A DNA stretch of 64,000 bases from Nocardioides alkalitolerans DSM 16699 (GTDB taxonomy: Bacteria > Actinomycetota > Actinomycetes > Propionibacteriales > Nocardioidaceae). Below are positions 1-7,629 of this stretch, in pieces (the stretch's first letter is position 1; each line of letters starts with the position of its first letter). Position numbers and translations under genes: made by a program. The notes under the pieces are model-generated. The model was not told where the DNA came from. It saw only the letters and a list, made by a program, of their open reading frames with translations, and searched no databases. The stretch covers positions 364,322-428,321 of the forward strand of contig NZ_AUFN01000012.1 in NCBI RefSeq assembly GCF_000426525.1, written 5' to 3'.

Positions 1-2
1 TC

Positions 3-305
3 CAGGGAGTGGAGGTCAGCACTGGCCCCAATCAGGCCGGGACCGCTCTCTCCGCGGAACTCCCCATCACCCGGCACGCGGACGGCACCAGCGAGCGGTG
101 CGACGTGGCCGGGTCGGTCACCTACTCGCGGGTCCACGACCTCATCGGCATCACGCTGCCAGGCGCCTGCCTCCCGGACGAGATGTGGTCCGCCCCCTTC
201 TCGGTGGGAGCCAACATGGTGCTGGCACGTCAGGTCACAGTCGACTCCCGCACCGTCTCGAAGTCCCAGCGCCAGTTCTACGACAGCGCGAACAACATCC
301 GCTGA
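3..305 (+). CDS. C-terminal part of an unrecognised protein, cut by the window edge
   Basis: The frame is open from the first bases of the window and ends at TGA 303-305, so the true start may lie outside; a GTG at 9 is the first internal start. About 100 residues are visible. They contain two cysteines (in SERCDV and GACLPD) and alternating polar/hydrophobic stretches, which fits a secreted or cell-surface beta-rich domain. No family is recognised. The gene points toward the next secreted protein gene at 732 but is separated from it by a long non-coding gap. Confidence 0.45.
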   Translation, partial: QGVEVSTGPNQAGTALSAELPITRHADGTSERCDVAGSVTYSRVHDLIGITLPGACLPDEMWSAPFSVGANMVLARQVTVDSRTVSKSQRQFYDSANNIR

Positions 306-731
306 CAGCGGATGCGCCCATCCCACCCCCACCGTTTCTAGGCATCTCGCCAACGGGAACCGGCCTGTCCAGAAACCGGCTCACAAACCACCGATTTCGA
401 ACCGCTAGTCCCCGGTCGGAGAGTGTCCCGGTGGGGCGTCGTCGCTAAGCGGGACGGTCCGTCACGCCTCTCTTCGATCACCACAGCTCGACGATCGCCT
501 GGCGACCTGAGCGACCGGCCTGCTCCTGGCGTCGTCGCGTCGGCAACCCGGCGCGCGTGGTCGAGCGGGTCGATGGGTCTGTCTGAGCCTCCCCGTCAGA
601 TCACCGGCCGCTGACGCGCGGTTCACCTGCGGTTGGGGCACCCGGCGCTCGCACGGTCTTGGCTCGGGGTGGCCCCTGGGGCCCCGCCCCGCCCTGCTGG
701 CGAGGCGGCCACTCTCGGAAGGAGCACCACC
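306..731. other. Intergenic region with no gene seen
   Basis: No frame here has both a plausible start and protein-like composition. The 3' end holds the ribosome binding site of the gene at 732 (GGAAGGAG at 717-724). No tRNA, repeat or clear terminator is seen. Confidence 0.5.
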
Positions 732-1100
732 ATGCGCGCACGATCCCTCGCCCGCGGTCTCGCCGCTGCCGGCCTCGGCACGGTGCTGGGCACCGCACTC
801 ACGTCCGGCATCGCCACGCCCGCGCACGCGCTCGACGGCGGGACCATCAAGAACAACGGACCGCAGCCCCTGTTCATCACCTACGACCTCGGCAACCCGT
901 GGGGCGCCGAGGCGATCCTGAGCGCCGGCCGCACCAGCGACACGAGCCGCGACGCGGACGGCTTCTACGTCGAGACAGGCTGCCGCGCGGTCTACCAGGT
1001 GACCTTCCCCGGCAACTCGATCGGGCCGATCACCAAGACCACGGCGGGCTGGGTGAAGATCACGGACGTCGAGACGGCGTACGTCGACTACAGCTGCTGA
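732..1100 (+). CDS. Small secreted protein of unknown function
   Basis: 122 residues. The ATG at 732 is preceded by GGAAGGAG with a 7-base spacer, so it is preferred over in-frame starts further upstream. Residues 1-34 are a classic Sec signal peptide: an Arg-rich start (MRARSLARG), a hydrophobic Ala/Leu/Gly core, and an Ala-x-Ala cleavage site (ATPAHA|LD). The mature part is about 88 residues with two cysteines, one in ETGCRAV and one as the last residue, probably a disulfide. No known domain is recognised. It is monocistronic, with the convergent broken regulator gene downstream. Confidence 0.7.
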   Translation: MRARSLARGLAAAGLGTVLGTALTSGIATPAHALDGGTIKNNGPQPLFITYDLGNPWGAEAILSAGRTSDTSRDADGFYVETGCRAVYQVTFPGNSIGPITKTTAGWVKITDVETAYVDYSC

Positions 1101-1187
1101 CCCGGCCGCGACGGGAGCCCCGGCCACCCACGGCCGGGGCTCCCCGCTCAGCGCGGCGCCGATCGTTGATCGGCCAGCGGCGCATCT

Positions 1188-1864
1188 TCATCCCACGGCG
1201 GCGCGCTTCTTTGCTGCGGCCTGGGCGGCCTCGAACGCCCGCGCGCTGGCGGCCTGGAGAACGTGGTCGCGCCGGATCCAGATCCGTCCCGGTCGACGGG
1301 TCGCCGGCAACCGGCCTTGCTCGACGAGCTGACGCACGCGGTTGCGCCCGCCCCGAACACCGCCGCGGCGTGGGCGACGGTCCACCACTCGTGCCCGGTG
1401 TCCGGGGGACGGTTCCGGTCACCCGCCTCGCTGGCCGCCTCGCTGGCCGCCTGGCGGGCCAGCTCGCGGACCCGGACCCGCTCTGCCTCGGCTTGTCGCT
1501 CGGCCTCGACGAGCTCGCGCAGCTTGTCGAGGTCGGCCGCAGGGATCGACGGGACCGCCCGGGTCGGACCTGGTCGCCGCTGCAGGGTGCCGTCGCGTAC
1601 GGCGCGCTCGACCCGGCCCCGAGTGCACCCCAGCGCTGTGGCGGCCTGCTTGATCGTGACCCAGCGGCCACGCTCGGCGCGCAGCTGCTCGAGGTCGCCG
1701 GCGTCGACGAGCCACCGTCCGTCGACGAGCTCGGCGACCAGGTCGCCGGTGCGCACCAGCCGACGCGCCCCGTGCACGCCCACCCCGAGCACCTCGCCCG
1801 CCTCGGCCAGGCCCACGGCGCCCTGTCGGCCGCCGGTGCCGCCCACGTCTCCTCCGCTGCCCAT
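1188..1864 (-). pseudogene. Three-repeat helix-turn-helix (excisionase-like) protein with a frameshift
   Basis: Read on the minus strand from ATG 1862-1864 (or GTG 1877-1879), the protein has three successive DNA-binding-like units. Two intact ones are followed by a heptad-like charged linker rich in Glu/Arg/Ala. The third begins WTVAHAAAVFG and then loses its frame near 1340-1350, within a run of G and C. The continuation (RVRQLVEQGRLPATRRPG...) is found in another frame and ends at TGA 1188-1190. One added base would restore a single chain of about 226 residues. Excisionase/MerR-like helices typically bind short DNA sites; the target is unknown. It is either a true pseudogene or a homopolymer sequencing error. 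If read without correction, the frame runs on to 1148. Confidence 0.55.
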
Positions 1865-1990
1865 GCGCCCTAGTCTCACCCCGGCGACCGCATGATCTGC
1901 TCAGTCTCGGACTTCCGGTTCAGCGCGGGCCGACACGGCCGGCGATCGAACGCGCCCCGCAGAACTTCTAGCGCCACATCGGCCGGTAGA

Positions 1991-2033
1991 CGAACGGGCG
2001 GCTGCTCCCCCGTGGTCGCAGCCGCCCCGTTCG
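1991..2033 (-). terminator. Strong hairpin downstream of hsp20
   Basis: A 15-base arm (1991-2005) pairs with 2018-2033, with one bulged C and a 12-base loop. It lies 22 bases after the hsp20 stop codon. There is no T-run on the minus strand, which is common for actinobacterial terminators. It may also end transcription of the convergent region. Confidence 0.55.
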
Positions 2034-2055
2034 CGCAATTACCCGGCGCGGTCGC

Positions 2056-2502
2056 TCACGCGCTCGACGACTCCAGCTCGGAGGTCGCCGGGCCCGAGGC
2101 CAGGTTGCGGATCTCGATCTTGCGCGGCTTGGCCCGCTCCGCCACCGGGATGCGCAGACGCAGCACGCCAGCGTCGTAGTCGGCCGCGACGTGGTCGAGA
2201 TCGAGGTTGTCGCCCAGCACCAGCTGGCGGCTGAACAGCCCGCGCGGACGCTCCGCGGCGATGGGCTCCCAGTCGCCGTTGCGGGCGGGACGCTCGGCGC
2301 GCACGGTCAGCACGTTGCGCTCGACATCGAGGTCGATGCTCTCGGGCCTCACGCCGGGGAGGTCGAACTCGACGACGAAGGCATCACCCTCGCGCCAGGC
2401 GTCCATGGGCATGATCGCCGGTCGAGACGTCGTCCCGCCGACGCCGAGGAGCTGCTGGGCGAGCCGGTCGAAGTCGCGGAAGGGGTCGGTACGCATCAAC
2501 AT
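2056..2502 (-). CDS. hsp20: Hsp20 / alpha-crystallin small heat shock protein
   Basis: 148 residues, typical for the family. It is an ATP-independent holdase that forms cytoplasmic oligomers and keeps unfolding proteins soluble. The N-terminal [14 protein letters not shown] stretch is the usual short variable arm. The alpha-crystallin domain covers about residues 35-135 and includes the conserved FDLPGV near its start and a GVLRLRIPV strand. A C-terminal I-x-I motif (IEI) follows and serves oligomer assembly. The ATG at 2502 has a perfect GGAGGTGA ribosome binding site. The divergent neighbour is an HspR-like repressor, the usual partner of this gene in actinobacteria, so heat-inducible derepression is inferred. 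Confidence 0.93.
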   Translation of the reverse strand: MLMRTDPFRDFDRLAQQLLGVGGTTSRPAIMPMDAWREGDAFVVEFDLPGVRPESIDLDVERNVLTVRAERPARNGDWEPIAAERPRGLFSRQLVLGDNLDLDHVAADYDAGVLRLRIPVAERAKPRKIEIRNLASGPATSELESSSA

Positions 2503-2559
2503 GGGTCACCTCCGAGTGAGAACTTTCTCCAACCACCGCCTATATTGACGGATAGAGAT

Positions 2560-2588
2560 TTTATAGCAATGTCGGTGGAGCCATGCAA
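2560..2588 (-). promoter_or_regulatory. Candidate promoter of hsp20
   Basis: On the minus strand, TTGCAT (2583-2588) is followed after exactly 17 bases by TATAAA (2560-2565), a good housekeeping -10 with a partial -35. Transcription would start about 50 bases upstream of the hsp20 ATG. The region is AT-rich against its surroundings. I saw no inverted repeat matching the HspR consensus CTTGAGT-N7-ACTCAAG. Confidence 0.4.
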
Positions 2589-2593
2589 GGAGG
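2587..2593 (+). promoter_or_regulatory. Ribosome binding site that sets the start of the hspR-like gene
   Basis: AAGGAGG lies 7 bases before GTG 2601. An ATG at 2583 is in frame, but it would place this perfect ribosome binding site inside the coding region and overlap the candidate -35 of hsp20, so GTG 2601 is preferred. Confidence 0.7.
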
Positions 2594-2600
2594 AGTTCGG

Positions 2601-2939
2601 GTGGGGAGTCGAGGTGTCTTCGCAATCTCCGTGGCGGCCGATCTGGTCGGCACACGGGTGCAGAACCTGCGGGTCTACGAGCGCCACGGCCTGCTCACGC
2701 CGCAGCGGACCGCCGGTGGCACCCGCGTCTACAGCACCGACGACGTCGCTCGGCTGCGGCGCATCGTCGAGCTGCTCGCCGAGGGACTGAACCTCGTCGG
2801 CATCGCCACCGTGCTCACGCTCGAGGACGACAACGTGCGGCTGCGTCGTGAGCTCGCCACCTACCGCTCCGCCGGTGAGAACTCTGCGACGGCCTCTGCT
2901 GGCGACTGGCCTGAAGGCGAGCGATCTCGAACTGCATAA
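2601..2939 (+). CDS. hspR: MerR-family regulator, HspR-like heat shock repressor
   Basis: 112 residues from GTG 2601. The N-terminal half is a MerR winged helix: ISVAADLVG (first helix), RVQNLRVYERHGLLTP (recognition helix and wing start), and GGTRVYSTDDVARLRRI. A short helix GLNLVGIATVLTLED begins the dimer region, followed by a charged disordered tail. HspR proteins repress dnaK, clpB and hsp20 genes and are released on heat stress with help from DnaK. The divergent hsp20 gene supports this assignment over other MerR types; no metal-binding cysteines are present. The tail from about residue 92 is low in conserved character. Confidence 0.8.
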   Translation: MGSRGVFAISVAADLVGTRVQNLRVYERHGLLTPQRTAGGTRVYSTDDVARLRRIVELLAEGLNLVGIATVLTLEDDNVRLRRELATYRSAGENSATASAGDWPEGERSRTA

Positions 2940-3009
2940 CCCCCGCCCACTGGGACGCGCTCCGAACGGGTCATACGGACGGGTCGATGTCCCGTACTGC
3001 GTGGCGCCG

Positions 3010-3285
3010 CTACCTCGCCGCGAGCGTCCCGGTAGGGGATCGTCTGTCGGAACTCCTTGCCGCCGGGCGCAAGCGTTCTGGCGCAACGCCGTTCGATCGG
3101 CATCCGTCCGAGCCGCTGAGGACGTTGCCAGGGTCAAAGGTCGTCTCCAGGACACCGGTGCTGACAGGTTCTCGCTGATCTCTGCGAGAGTCGTCAGATT
3201 CGCTGCATGCAGCAGACACCAACATGGTCGCTGAACAGACAAGCGCCATCACGCATCCACGAAACTGAGCTGGCCGATTTCCCAC
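3010..3285 (-). CDS. Small putative lipoprotein, possibly truncated
   Basis: 91 residues from GTG 3285, which has CAGGAGA 6 bases upstream. Residues 1-31 form a lipoprotein signal: basic start, hydrophobic core and a lipobox ending SAAC, with the Cys as lipid anchor. After about 30 plausible residues (through DGCRS), the sequence becomes Arg/Pro/Ser-rich, as if the native frame had been lost. The gene may therefore be a remnant of a longer lipoprotein. No function is recognised, and GC content is lower than in neighbouring genes. Confidence 0.45.
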   Translation of the reverse strand: MGNRPAQFRGCVMALVCSATMLVSAACSESDDSRRDQREPVSTGVLETTFDPGNVLSGSDGCRSNGVAPERLRPAARSSDRRSPTGTLAAR

Positions 3286-3449
3286 GTTGTTCTCCTGAGG
3301 TGTCGGCGACCTCGTTTGGTAGAGGTCCCTGGAGCTGAGCCGATTCCCGGACATGTGGCACCAGCCCGCAGTCATGACGACATCACCTAGATGTTGACGG
3401 ACGCACGATGCGCCGCGAGCTGGTCGGCGAGCGTGGGCATCATGAACGC

Positions 3450-3800
3450 TCAGTCGGGGTGGGGCAATGATTGAAACCAAGCCCTCGCCGAATGGAGTTC
3501 GGGGCGTGGGGCATCCCGCAGCACGATCCATCGATCGACGTGGGAGGGCCAGATGTGATCGATTTCGAAGCCGTCGAGCTCGTCGGCGCGGACAGCGAAC
3601 ACATACTGCTCCTCGAACTCGACCAGCGAGGTCTCGAAGGGAGCCCCGACGACGATCTGCATGTAGGAGTCGTCTCGGTTCTGACGCCTGCCCCAGCGGC
3701 CGTGGGTTGTCGGGAGATCGACGGCTCGTACCGCGCCGATAGGACGTCTATCGAGCCGGTCCCCCAGGTAGTAGAAGTACGGGAAGCCAGCCGCCGTCAC
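3450..3800 (-). CDS. Conserved-looking hypothetical protein
   Basis: 116 residues from GTG 3798-3800. The composition is that of a soluble globular protein, with aromatic-rich strands (FPYFYYLGDR, YVFAVRADELDGFEIDHIWPSHVDRW) and no signal peptide or membrane segment. No domain is recognised. It stands alone between a putative lipoprotein gene and the gene at 3996. Lower GC than the core genes suggests acquired DNA. Confidence 0.5.
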   Translation of the reverse strand: MTAAGFPYFYYLGDRLDRRPIGAVRAVDLPTTHGRWGRRQNRDDSYMQIVVGAPFETSLVEFEEQYVFAVRADELDGFEIDHIWPSHVDRWIVLRDAPRPELHSARAWFQSLPHPD

Positions 3801-3995
3801 AGCGCAAGATTAGGCCCTGAACGGCTGTCCCGCTCTGCGCGAGCGATCTGCATCCCCGAAGCCGGCGGTCTTCGCGACGTCGGTGGAGATCACTTCCGTA
3901 CCTCCCACCCGGCGTCGGGCGCCACGAGCGACCCAACGCGATAGCCAGTCGCCCAGTGGCAGCAATCATCCGTCGCTCGTCCCTAGGCTGGGGTG

Positions 3996-4463
3996 ATGAG
4001 TTTCGATCCGGCCAGGTCACTCAGTGATCTCGAACGTGACCTGCTCGACGGCTTCCTGCGCTTTGACTTCGAGGGCGCCGTCACAGCACGCACGCAGGTT
4101 GACAGCGTCCGGGCACGGTCGGGCTGTGGTTGCGGATGCGGATGCGGAACGATCTCGTTCGCCCTCGACGATGCGACCGAGGCCACCGTGAAGTCGGGCC
4201 CTCCCGGCCTCGTGCCAGTAGAGGGGACGATCGTCGACCACGACGGTGAAGTCGTCGGTGGTCTGCTCCTCTTTCTCCAGTCGGACGGCTCACTCGAATC
4301 GATGGAGGTCTACAGCTCCGGTTCTCCACTCCCTTTGCCAGACCCAGGAACGGTGACGTGGTGGAGGAGCGATGAAACGCAGCACCCGACGACCCCATCG
4401 AGTCTGGCTGATCAATGCACAAGCCTGACTCATGAGAATTGCCGACTTCGTCGGCGGACTTGA
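3996..4463 (+). CDS. Hypothetical protein with a Cys-Gly repeat
   Basis: 155 residues from ATG 3996 (a GTG at 3993 is also possible). An N-terminal helical part (LSDLERDLLDGFLRFDF) precedes four Cys-Gly pairs at residues 43-51, encoded by a TGCGGA hexamer repeated three times plus variants. Then comes a beta-rich part with DGEVVGGLLLFLQSDGSLESMEVY and a Pro/Asp-rich PDPGTVTWW. The overall pattern resembles a family of small actinobacterial proteins with a cysteine-rich loop; its function is unknown. The last 25 residues look unconserved. Confidence 0.6.
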   Translation: MSFDPARSLSDLERDLLDGFLRFDFEGAVTARTQVDSVRARSGCGCGCGCGTISFALDDATEATVKSGPPGLVPVEGTIVDHDGEVVGGLLLFLQSDGSLESMEVYSSGSPLPLPDPGTVTWWRSDETQHPTTPSSLADQCTSLTHENCRLRRRT

Positions 4464-4560
4464 CTTGCCCTGACCACCCGCTCGCCGGGCAACTGACTTC
4501 GGTGGACAATGATGTTGCGGGATCAGGCTGGCGCCGCCCACACATCCGGGAAAGAGAGAA

Positions 4561-5046
4561 GTGTTTCCGAGCGCATCGTTCTCGGCCTCGCTACCGTCAC
4601 TCACCGTGGCAGATGTGACACGGCGAAGCGTGGTCCGGGCGGGTGCCTGGAGCGCACCGGTCGTTGCTCTGAGCGTTGCTGCCCCGGCCTTTGCGGCGAG
4701 CGCGCAAAAGCTGACGTGGACGTGGACGGCGGACTACGTGAGGTCCTACCAAGCATTGACGTACTTGACGGTCACCAACCCCGCAGCGGTGCCCGTCGAC
4801 GTCACCTTCGAGGCCCCCCGGTTCCAGGGATCGATCGAGCTCTACGGTTACGGATTCGGGCCGTGGACTGTTTCGCTGTCGTCGACCCGCATCACCTGCA
4901 CTGCAACCGTGCCGGCAGGGTCGTCGCACACGACGCCGTTCCTCGGGTATTACACGAGGGTTCCCCCCACATCTGATGTGCTGCTGGGCACCTTGTCTCC
5001 AGCGGCGGACCCGCAGGTGCCGTTCCTCAGTCTCGACTTCACCTAG
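4561..5046 (+). CDS. Secreted protein with a TAT-like signal, function unknown
   Basis: 161 residues from GTG 4561; a second GTG at 4606 would give 146. The signal contains TRRSVVRAGAWSAPVVAL, a twin-arginine-like n-region and a hydrophobic core ending AAPAFAAS. This signal type is frequent in small exported proteins of Nocardioidaceae. The mature part is beta-rich with repeated Val/Thr/Tyr strands and one cysteine (TRITCTATV), consistent with an Ig-like fold. No enzyme motif is seen. Confidence 0.6.
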   Translation: MFPSASFSASLPSLTVADVTRRSVVRAGAWSAPVVALSVAAPAFAASAQKLTWTWTADYVRSYQALTYLTVTNPAAVPVDVTFEAPRFQGSIELYGYGFGPWTVSLSSTRITCTATVPAGSSHTTPFLGYYTRVPPTSDVLLGTLSPAADPQVPFLSLDFT

Positions 5047-5533
5047 CCTGACCAGCTACGGCCCGCGGTAGTGCGTCGACCAGACCGCCCGGTGGCCGCC
5101 AGACAGTCAGGTGACGGTGGCGCGCGATCGGTCTGGTTCGCATGCCAGCCGTCTCACGCATCTGTGCTCGGCGCCCGTGTCGTCGAGTGCGAGCGCATCC
5201 TGGTCGCTGGTCTCCGGTTCCTGCTACCGCCCGAGACCCGACTTCCTCGCTCCCGACGTGCTGTGCTGACGTTGCCGGTGAACTGCCGCCTGCCCGCTGG
5301 GCTGGGACGGTTGTCGACGATCTCCTGCCCGACCACTGCCTCCTAGGGCGAGCGGCCGAGAGTAGTCCTCGAGGTCGTCGAGGCGTGCTGCCGCCGCACC
5401 GCTCCCCCTCATCCGATCCCCCGACCACGCTCGTCACCCGATCAACGCGATGGACATCAGATCCCGTTCCACCCCGACCAGGATCGATCTGGACCAGCCA
5501 CGCCCCCGACCGGATCCGAGAGCGCGATCCGGC
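5047..5533. other. Intergenic region with no supported gene
   Basis: Several overlapping frames exist on both strands, but none has a ribosome binding site together with protein-like composition. It lies between two convergently transcribed genes and may hold decayed coding sequence. Confidence 0.4.
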
Positions 5534-6121
5534 TCAACCTCCCGTGGAGGTGGCGACGCCCTGATCTGCCGATGGCGCAGGGAAAGCGGCCATGGCCGTC
5601 TCGGCGATCGCCAGGAGGTCGTCCCTGGTCCCGCCGTCGCGGGCACAGCCGGACATGCCACGCAGGACCGCCACCAGGAACGAGGCCAGGGCGTCGGTGC
5701 GGGTGCCCGGAGGGAGGTCGCCGTCCCGCACGCCGCGGTCGAGCCGCTCCAGGAGCCGTCGGTGGAGCTCCTCGCGCTGCGCGGTGAGTCGCGGCTCGGT
5801 GAGCATCAGGCAGCCGGGCGGGGTGGCCGCATCGGTGTGGGCGCGGGCGGTGTCGGCGAACATGCGCGAGACGACCTCGTGCGCCGTCGGCAGCGAGGTG
5901 GCGGCGTCGATGCCCTCGCAGGTGCGCCGGAAGTAGGTGGCGGACGCCTCCTCGAACAGGCGGTGCTTGTCACCGAACGCGGCGTAGAGGCTCGGCGGCG
6001 ACACGCCCATGGCTGCCGTCAGCGCCGCCACGGACGTCTCCTCGTACCCCGCTCGCCAGAACTGCTCGACAGCAGCGGCGAGTGCTGCATCGCGATCGAA
6101 GCTCCGCGGTCGGCCGGCCAT
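5534..6121 (-). CDS. TetR/AcrR-family transcriptional regulator
   Basis: 195 residues. The N-terminal helix-turn-helix spans about residues 8-52: FDRDAALAAAVEQFWRAGYEETSVAALTAA then MGVSPPSLYAAFGDKHRLF, the signature TetR recognition helix. The C-terminal part is an all-helical ligand-binding and dimer domain with TPPGCLML (a motif common in the AcrR-like group) and no recognisable ligand site. The gene is divergent from an SDR gene. Two near-identical palindromes in the 83-base gap, one 15 bases from its ATG and one next to the SDR ribosome binding site, make autoregulation and SDR repression likely. Confidence 0.88.
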   Translation of the reverse strand: MAGRPRSFDRDAALAAAVEQFWRAGYEETSVAALTAAMGVSPPSLYAAFGDKHRLFEEASATYFRRTCEGIDAATSLPTAHEVVSRMFADTARAHTDAATPPGCLMLTEPRLTAQREELHRRLLERLDRGVRDGDLPPGTRTDALASFLVAVLRGMSGCARDGGTRDDLLAIAETAMAAFPAPSADQGVATSTGG

Positions 6122-6135
6122 GTCGGAAGCATAAC

Positions 6136-6149
6136 GTAGTGGTCGCTAC
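6136..6149. promoter_or_regulatory. TetR operator half-site pair 1
   Basis: GTAGTGGTCGCTAC is a palindrome with one broken base pair (two positions). It differs from the second site in the central bases only. It lies 14 bases upstream of the TetR start codon, placed to control that gene. Confidence 0.6.
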
Positions 6150-6176
6150 GGAATGTGCTACCGTCGACCTCAATCC

Positions 6177-6190
6177 ATAGTGATCACTAC
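6177..6190. promoter_or_regulatory. TetR operator 2 (perfect palindrome)
   Basis: ATAGTGATCACTAC contains the perfect 12-base palindrome TAGTGATCACTA (6178-6189). Its centre is 41 bases from that of the first site, about four helical turns, so the sites face the same side of the DNA. It ends 14 bases before the SDR start codon, just upstream of the GAGGT ribosome binding site. Confidence 0.7.
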
Positions 6191-6204
6191 AGAATGAGGT
6201 CGTC

Positions 6205-6924
6205 ATGAACCTGAACGGTGCGGTCGTGCTCGTCACGGGAGCCAACCGCGGCATCGGAGCCGCGTTCGTCGAGCTGCTCAAGGAGCGCGGGGCCGCCAAG
6301 GTCTACGCCGCGGCCCGCGACGCGGGCTCGGTCGAGGCCGACGGCGTGGAGCCGATCGCGCTCGACGTCACGGACGCCGCCCAGGTCCGGGCAGCGGCCC
6401 GGGCCGCGGGCGACGTACAGGTCCTCATCAACAACGCCGGCATCTCCACGGGCACCGCGCTGGTGACGGGTGACGAGGCGACCATCCGGCGCGAGATGGA
6501 CACCAACTTCTACGGCCCGCTGCTGATGACGCGCGCCTTCGCCCCGATCCTCCGGGCCAACGGCGGCGGCGCCATCCTGAACGTCGTCTCGGCCTTGTCG
6601 TGGTTCACCGCTCCGGGCGCCGGTGCCTATGCCGCGTCCAAGGCGGCGGCGTGGATGCTGACCGACAGCACCCGGCTCGAGCTCGCCGGCCAGGGCACCC
6701 ACGTCGTCGGCGTGCACATGGGCCTCGTCGACACCGACATGGCCGCGGGGGTGCCTGCGCCCAAGATCAGCCCCGCCGACCTGGCGGGTGCGGGTCTCGA
6801 CGCGATCGAGTCGGGGGCCCAGGAGGTGCTCGGCGACGAGTGGGCGAAGTTCGTGAAGTCCGGGCTCACCCTCGACCCCGCAGACCGCTACGCGCAGATC
6901 TCCTCCGCGCTCGGCGCCGCCTGA
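6205..6924 (+). CDS. Short-chain dehydrogenase/reductase
   Basis: 239 residues, classical SDR length. The NAD(P)-binding Gly motif is TGANRGIG at residues 13-20; the Asn-Asn-Ala-Gly motif (INNAG) follows. The catalytic set is Ser in NVVSALS, Tyr in GAYAASK and Lys four residues later. The substrate cannot be deduced. The gene is divergent from a TetR regulator and carries a palindromic operator at its promoter, so it is probably induced by a small molecule that it also acts on or that resembles its substrate. Confidence 0.9.
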   Translation: MNLNGAVVLVTGANRGIGAAFVELLKERGAAKVYAAARDAGSVEADGVEPIALDVTDAAQVRAAARAAGDVQVLINNAGISTGTALVTGDEATIRREMDTNFYGPLLMTRAFAPILRANGGGAILNVVSALSWFTAPGAGAYAASKAAAWMLTDSTRLELAGQGTHVVGVHMGLVDTDMAAGVPAPKISPADLAGAGLDAIESGAQEVLGDEWAKFVKSGLTLDPADRYAQISSALGAA

Positions 6925-6975
6925 CGGGCGTTCCGACGAGGGCCTGCTCGGGGATCGCCGGACCCGGCGGACCCG

Positions 6976-7629
6976 TCAGGCGCTCGTCGTCGCGTCCCTC
7001 GGAAGCAGGACCCCTCGTGCTCGCGAGCCGGCCCAGACCGCCGCACCGGCGACGACGAAGGTCACCAGCAGCGCCGCGCAGTACCCGAGCAGCGAGACCA
7101 CACCGCGCTCCGGCAGGAGGAATCCGTAGGGCACCCACCCGTCGGTCACCCCGCGGACGAGGACGACGGCCAGCCACACGAGCGGATAGGGCAGGACGAT
7201 CCAGAGCCTGCTCCACCGCAACGGGGGACGGTCGCCGACGAGCAGCCAGTCGAGCAGCACGTACAGCGGGAAGAGGATGTGCAGGACGGCGCTCACCCAC
7301 GCGGACGCCGTCCCGGTCCCGGGGATGAGGCCGTTGTAGACCACGGCGACGACGAGCAGACATGCGGTCATGACGCCGCGCGCGGTCGCCCACCGGCGCG
7401 GCATCGGTCGGTCCAGCAGCATGAAGCCGCCCGTCGCGACCATGAGCAGGCCCATGAGCAGGTTGGTCTGGTTGGTGAAGAACCCGAAGTAGTCGAAGGG
7501 ATTGCCGTCGCCCACCGCGATGCGGGCGATGTAGCCCTGCACGAGGAGCCCGACGACGAACGCGGCGACGACGATGCGGACGGTCCCGATCCCGAGCGTC
7601 GCCCTTCTCGAGGTGAGGTGGGGTCGCAT
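6976..7629 (-). CDS. Pr6Pr-like multi-spanning membrane protein
   Basis: 217 residues with six predicted membrane helices (for example IVVAAFVVGLLVQGYIA, NLLMGLLMVATGGFML, LLGYCAALLVTFVVAGAA). Motifs FDYFGFFTNQTNLL and YPLVWLAVVLVRG are typical of the Pr6Pr / FAR-17a-like group, whose role in bacteria is not known. The ATG at 7629 overlaps the TGA of the upstream gene by one base (TGATG), so the two are translationally coupled. It is the last gene of a three-gene operon with an ankyrin protein. Confidence 0.75.
   Translation of the reverse strand: MRPHLTSRRATLGIGTVRIVVAAFVVGLLVQGYIARIAVGDGNPFDYFGFFTNQTNLLMGLLMVATGGFMLLDRPMPRRWATARGVMTACLLVVAVVYNGLIPGTGTASAWVSAVLHILFPLYVLLDWLLVGDRPPLRWSRLWIVLPYPLVWLAVVLVRGVTDGWVPYGFLLPERGVVSLLGYCAALLVTFVVAGAAVWAGSRARGVLLPRDATTSA

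Noticed and set aside
2503..2600. An HspR HAIR operator between hsp20 and hspR
   Set aside because: No CTTGAGT-N7-ACTCAAG or close variant was found.
5047..5533. Possible small genes between the secreted protein and tetR
   Set aside because: Frames are short, lack ribosome binding sites, and show no conserved-looking sequence.
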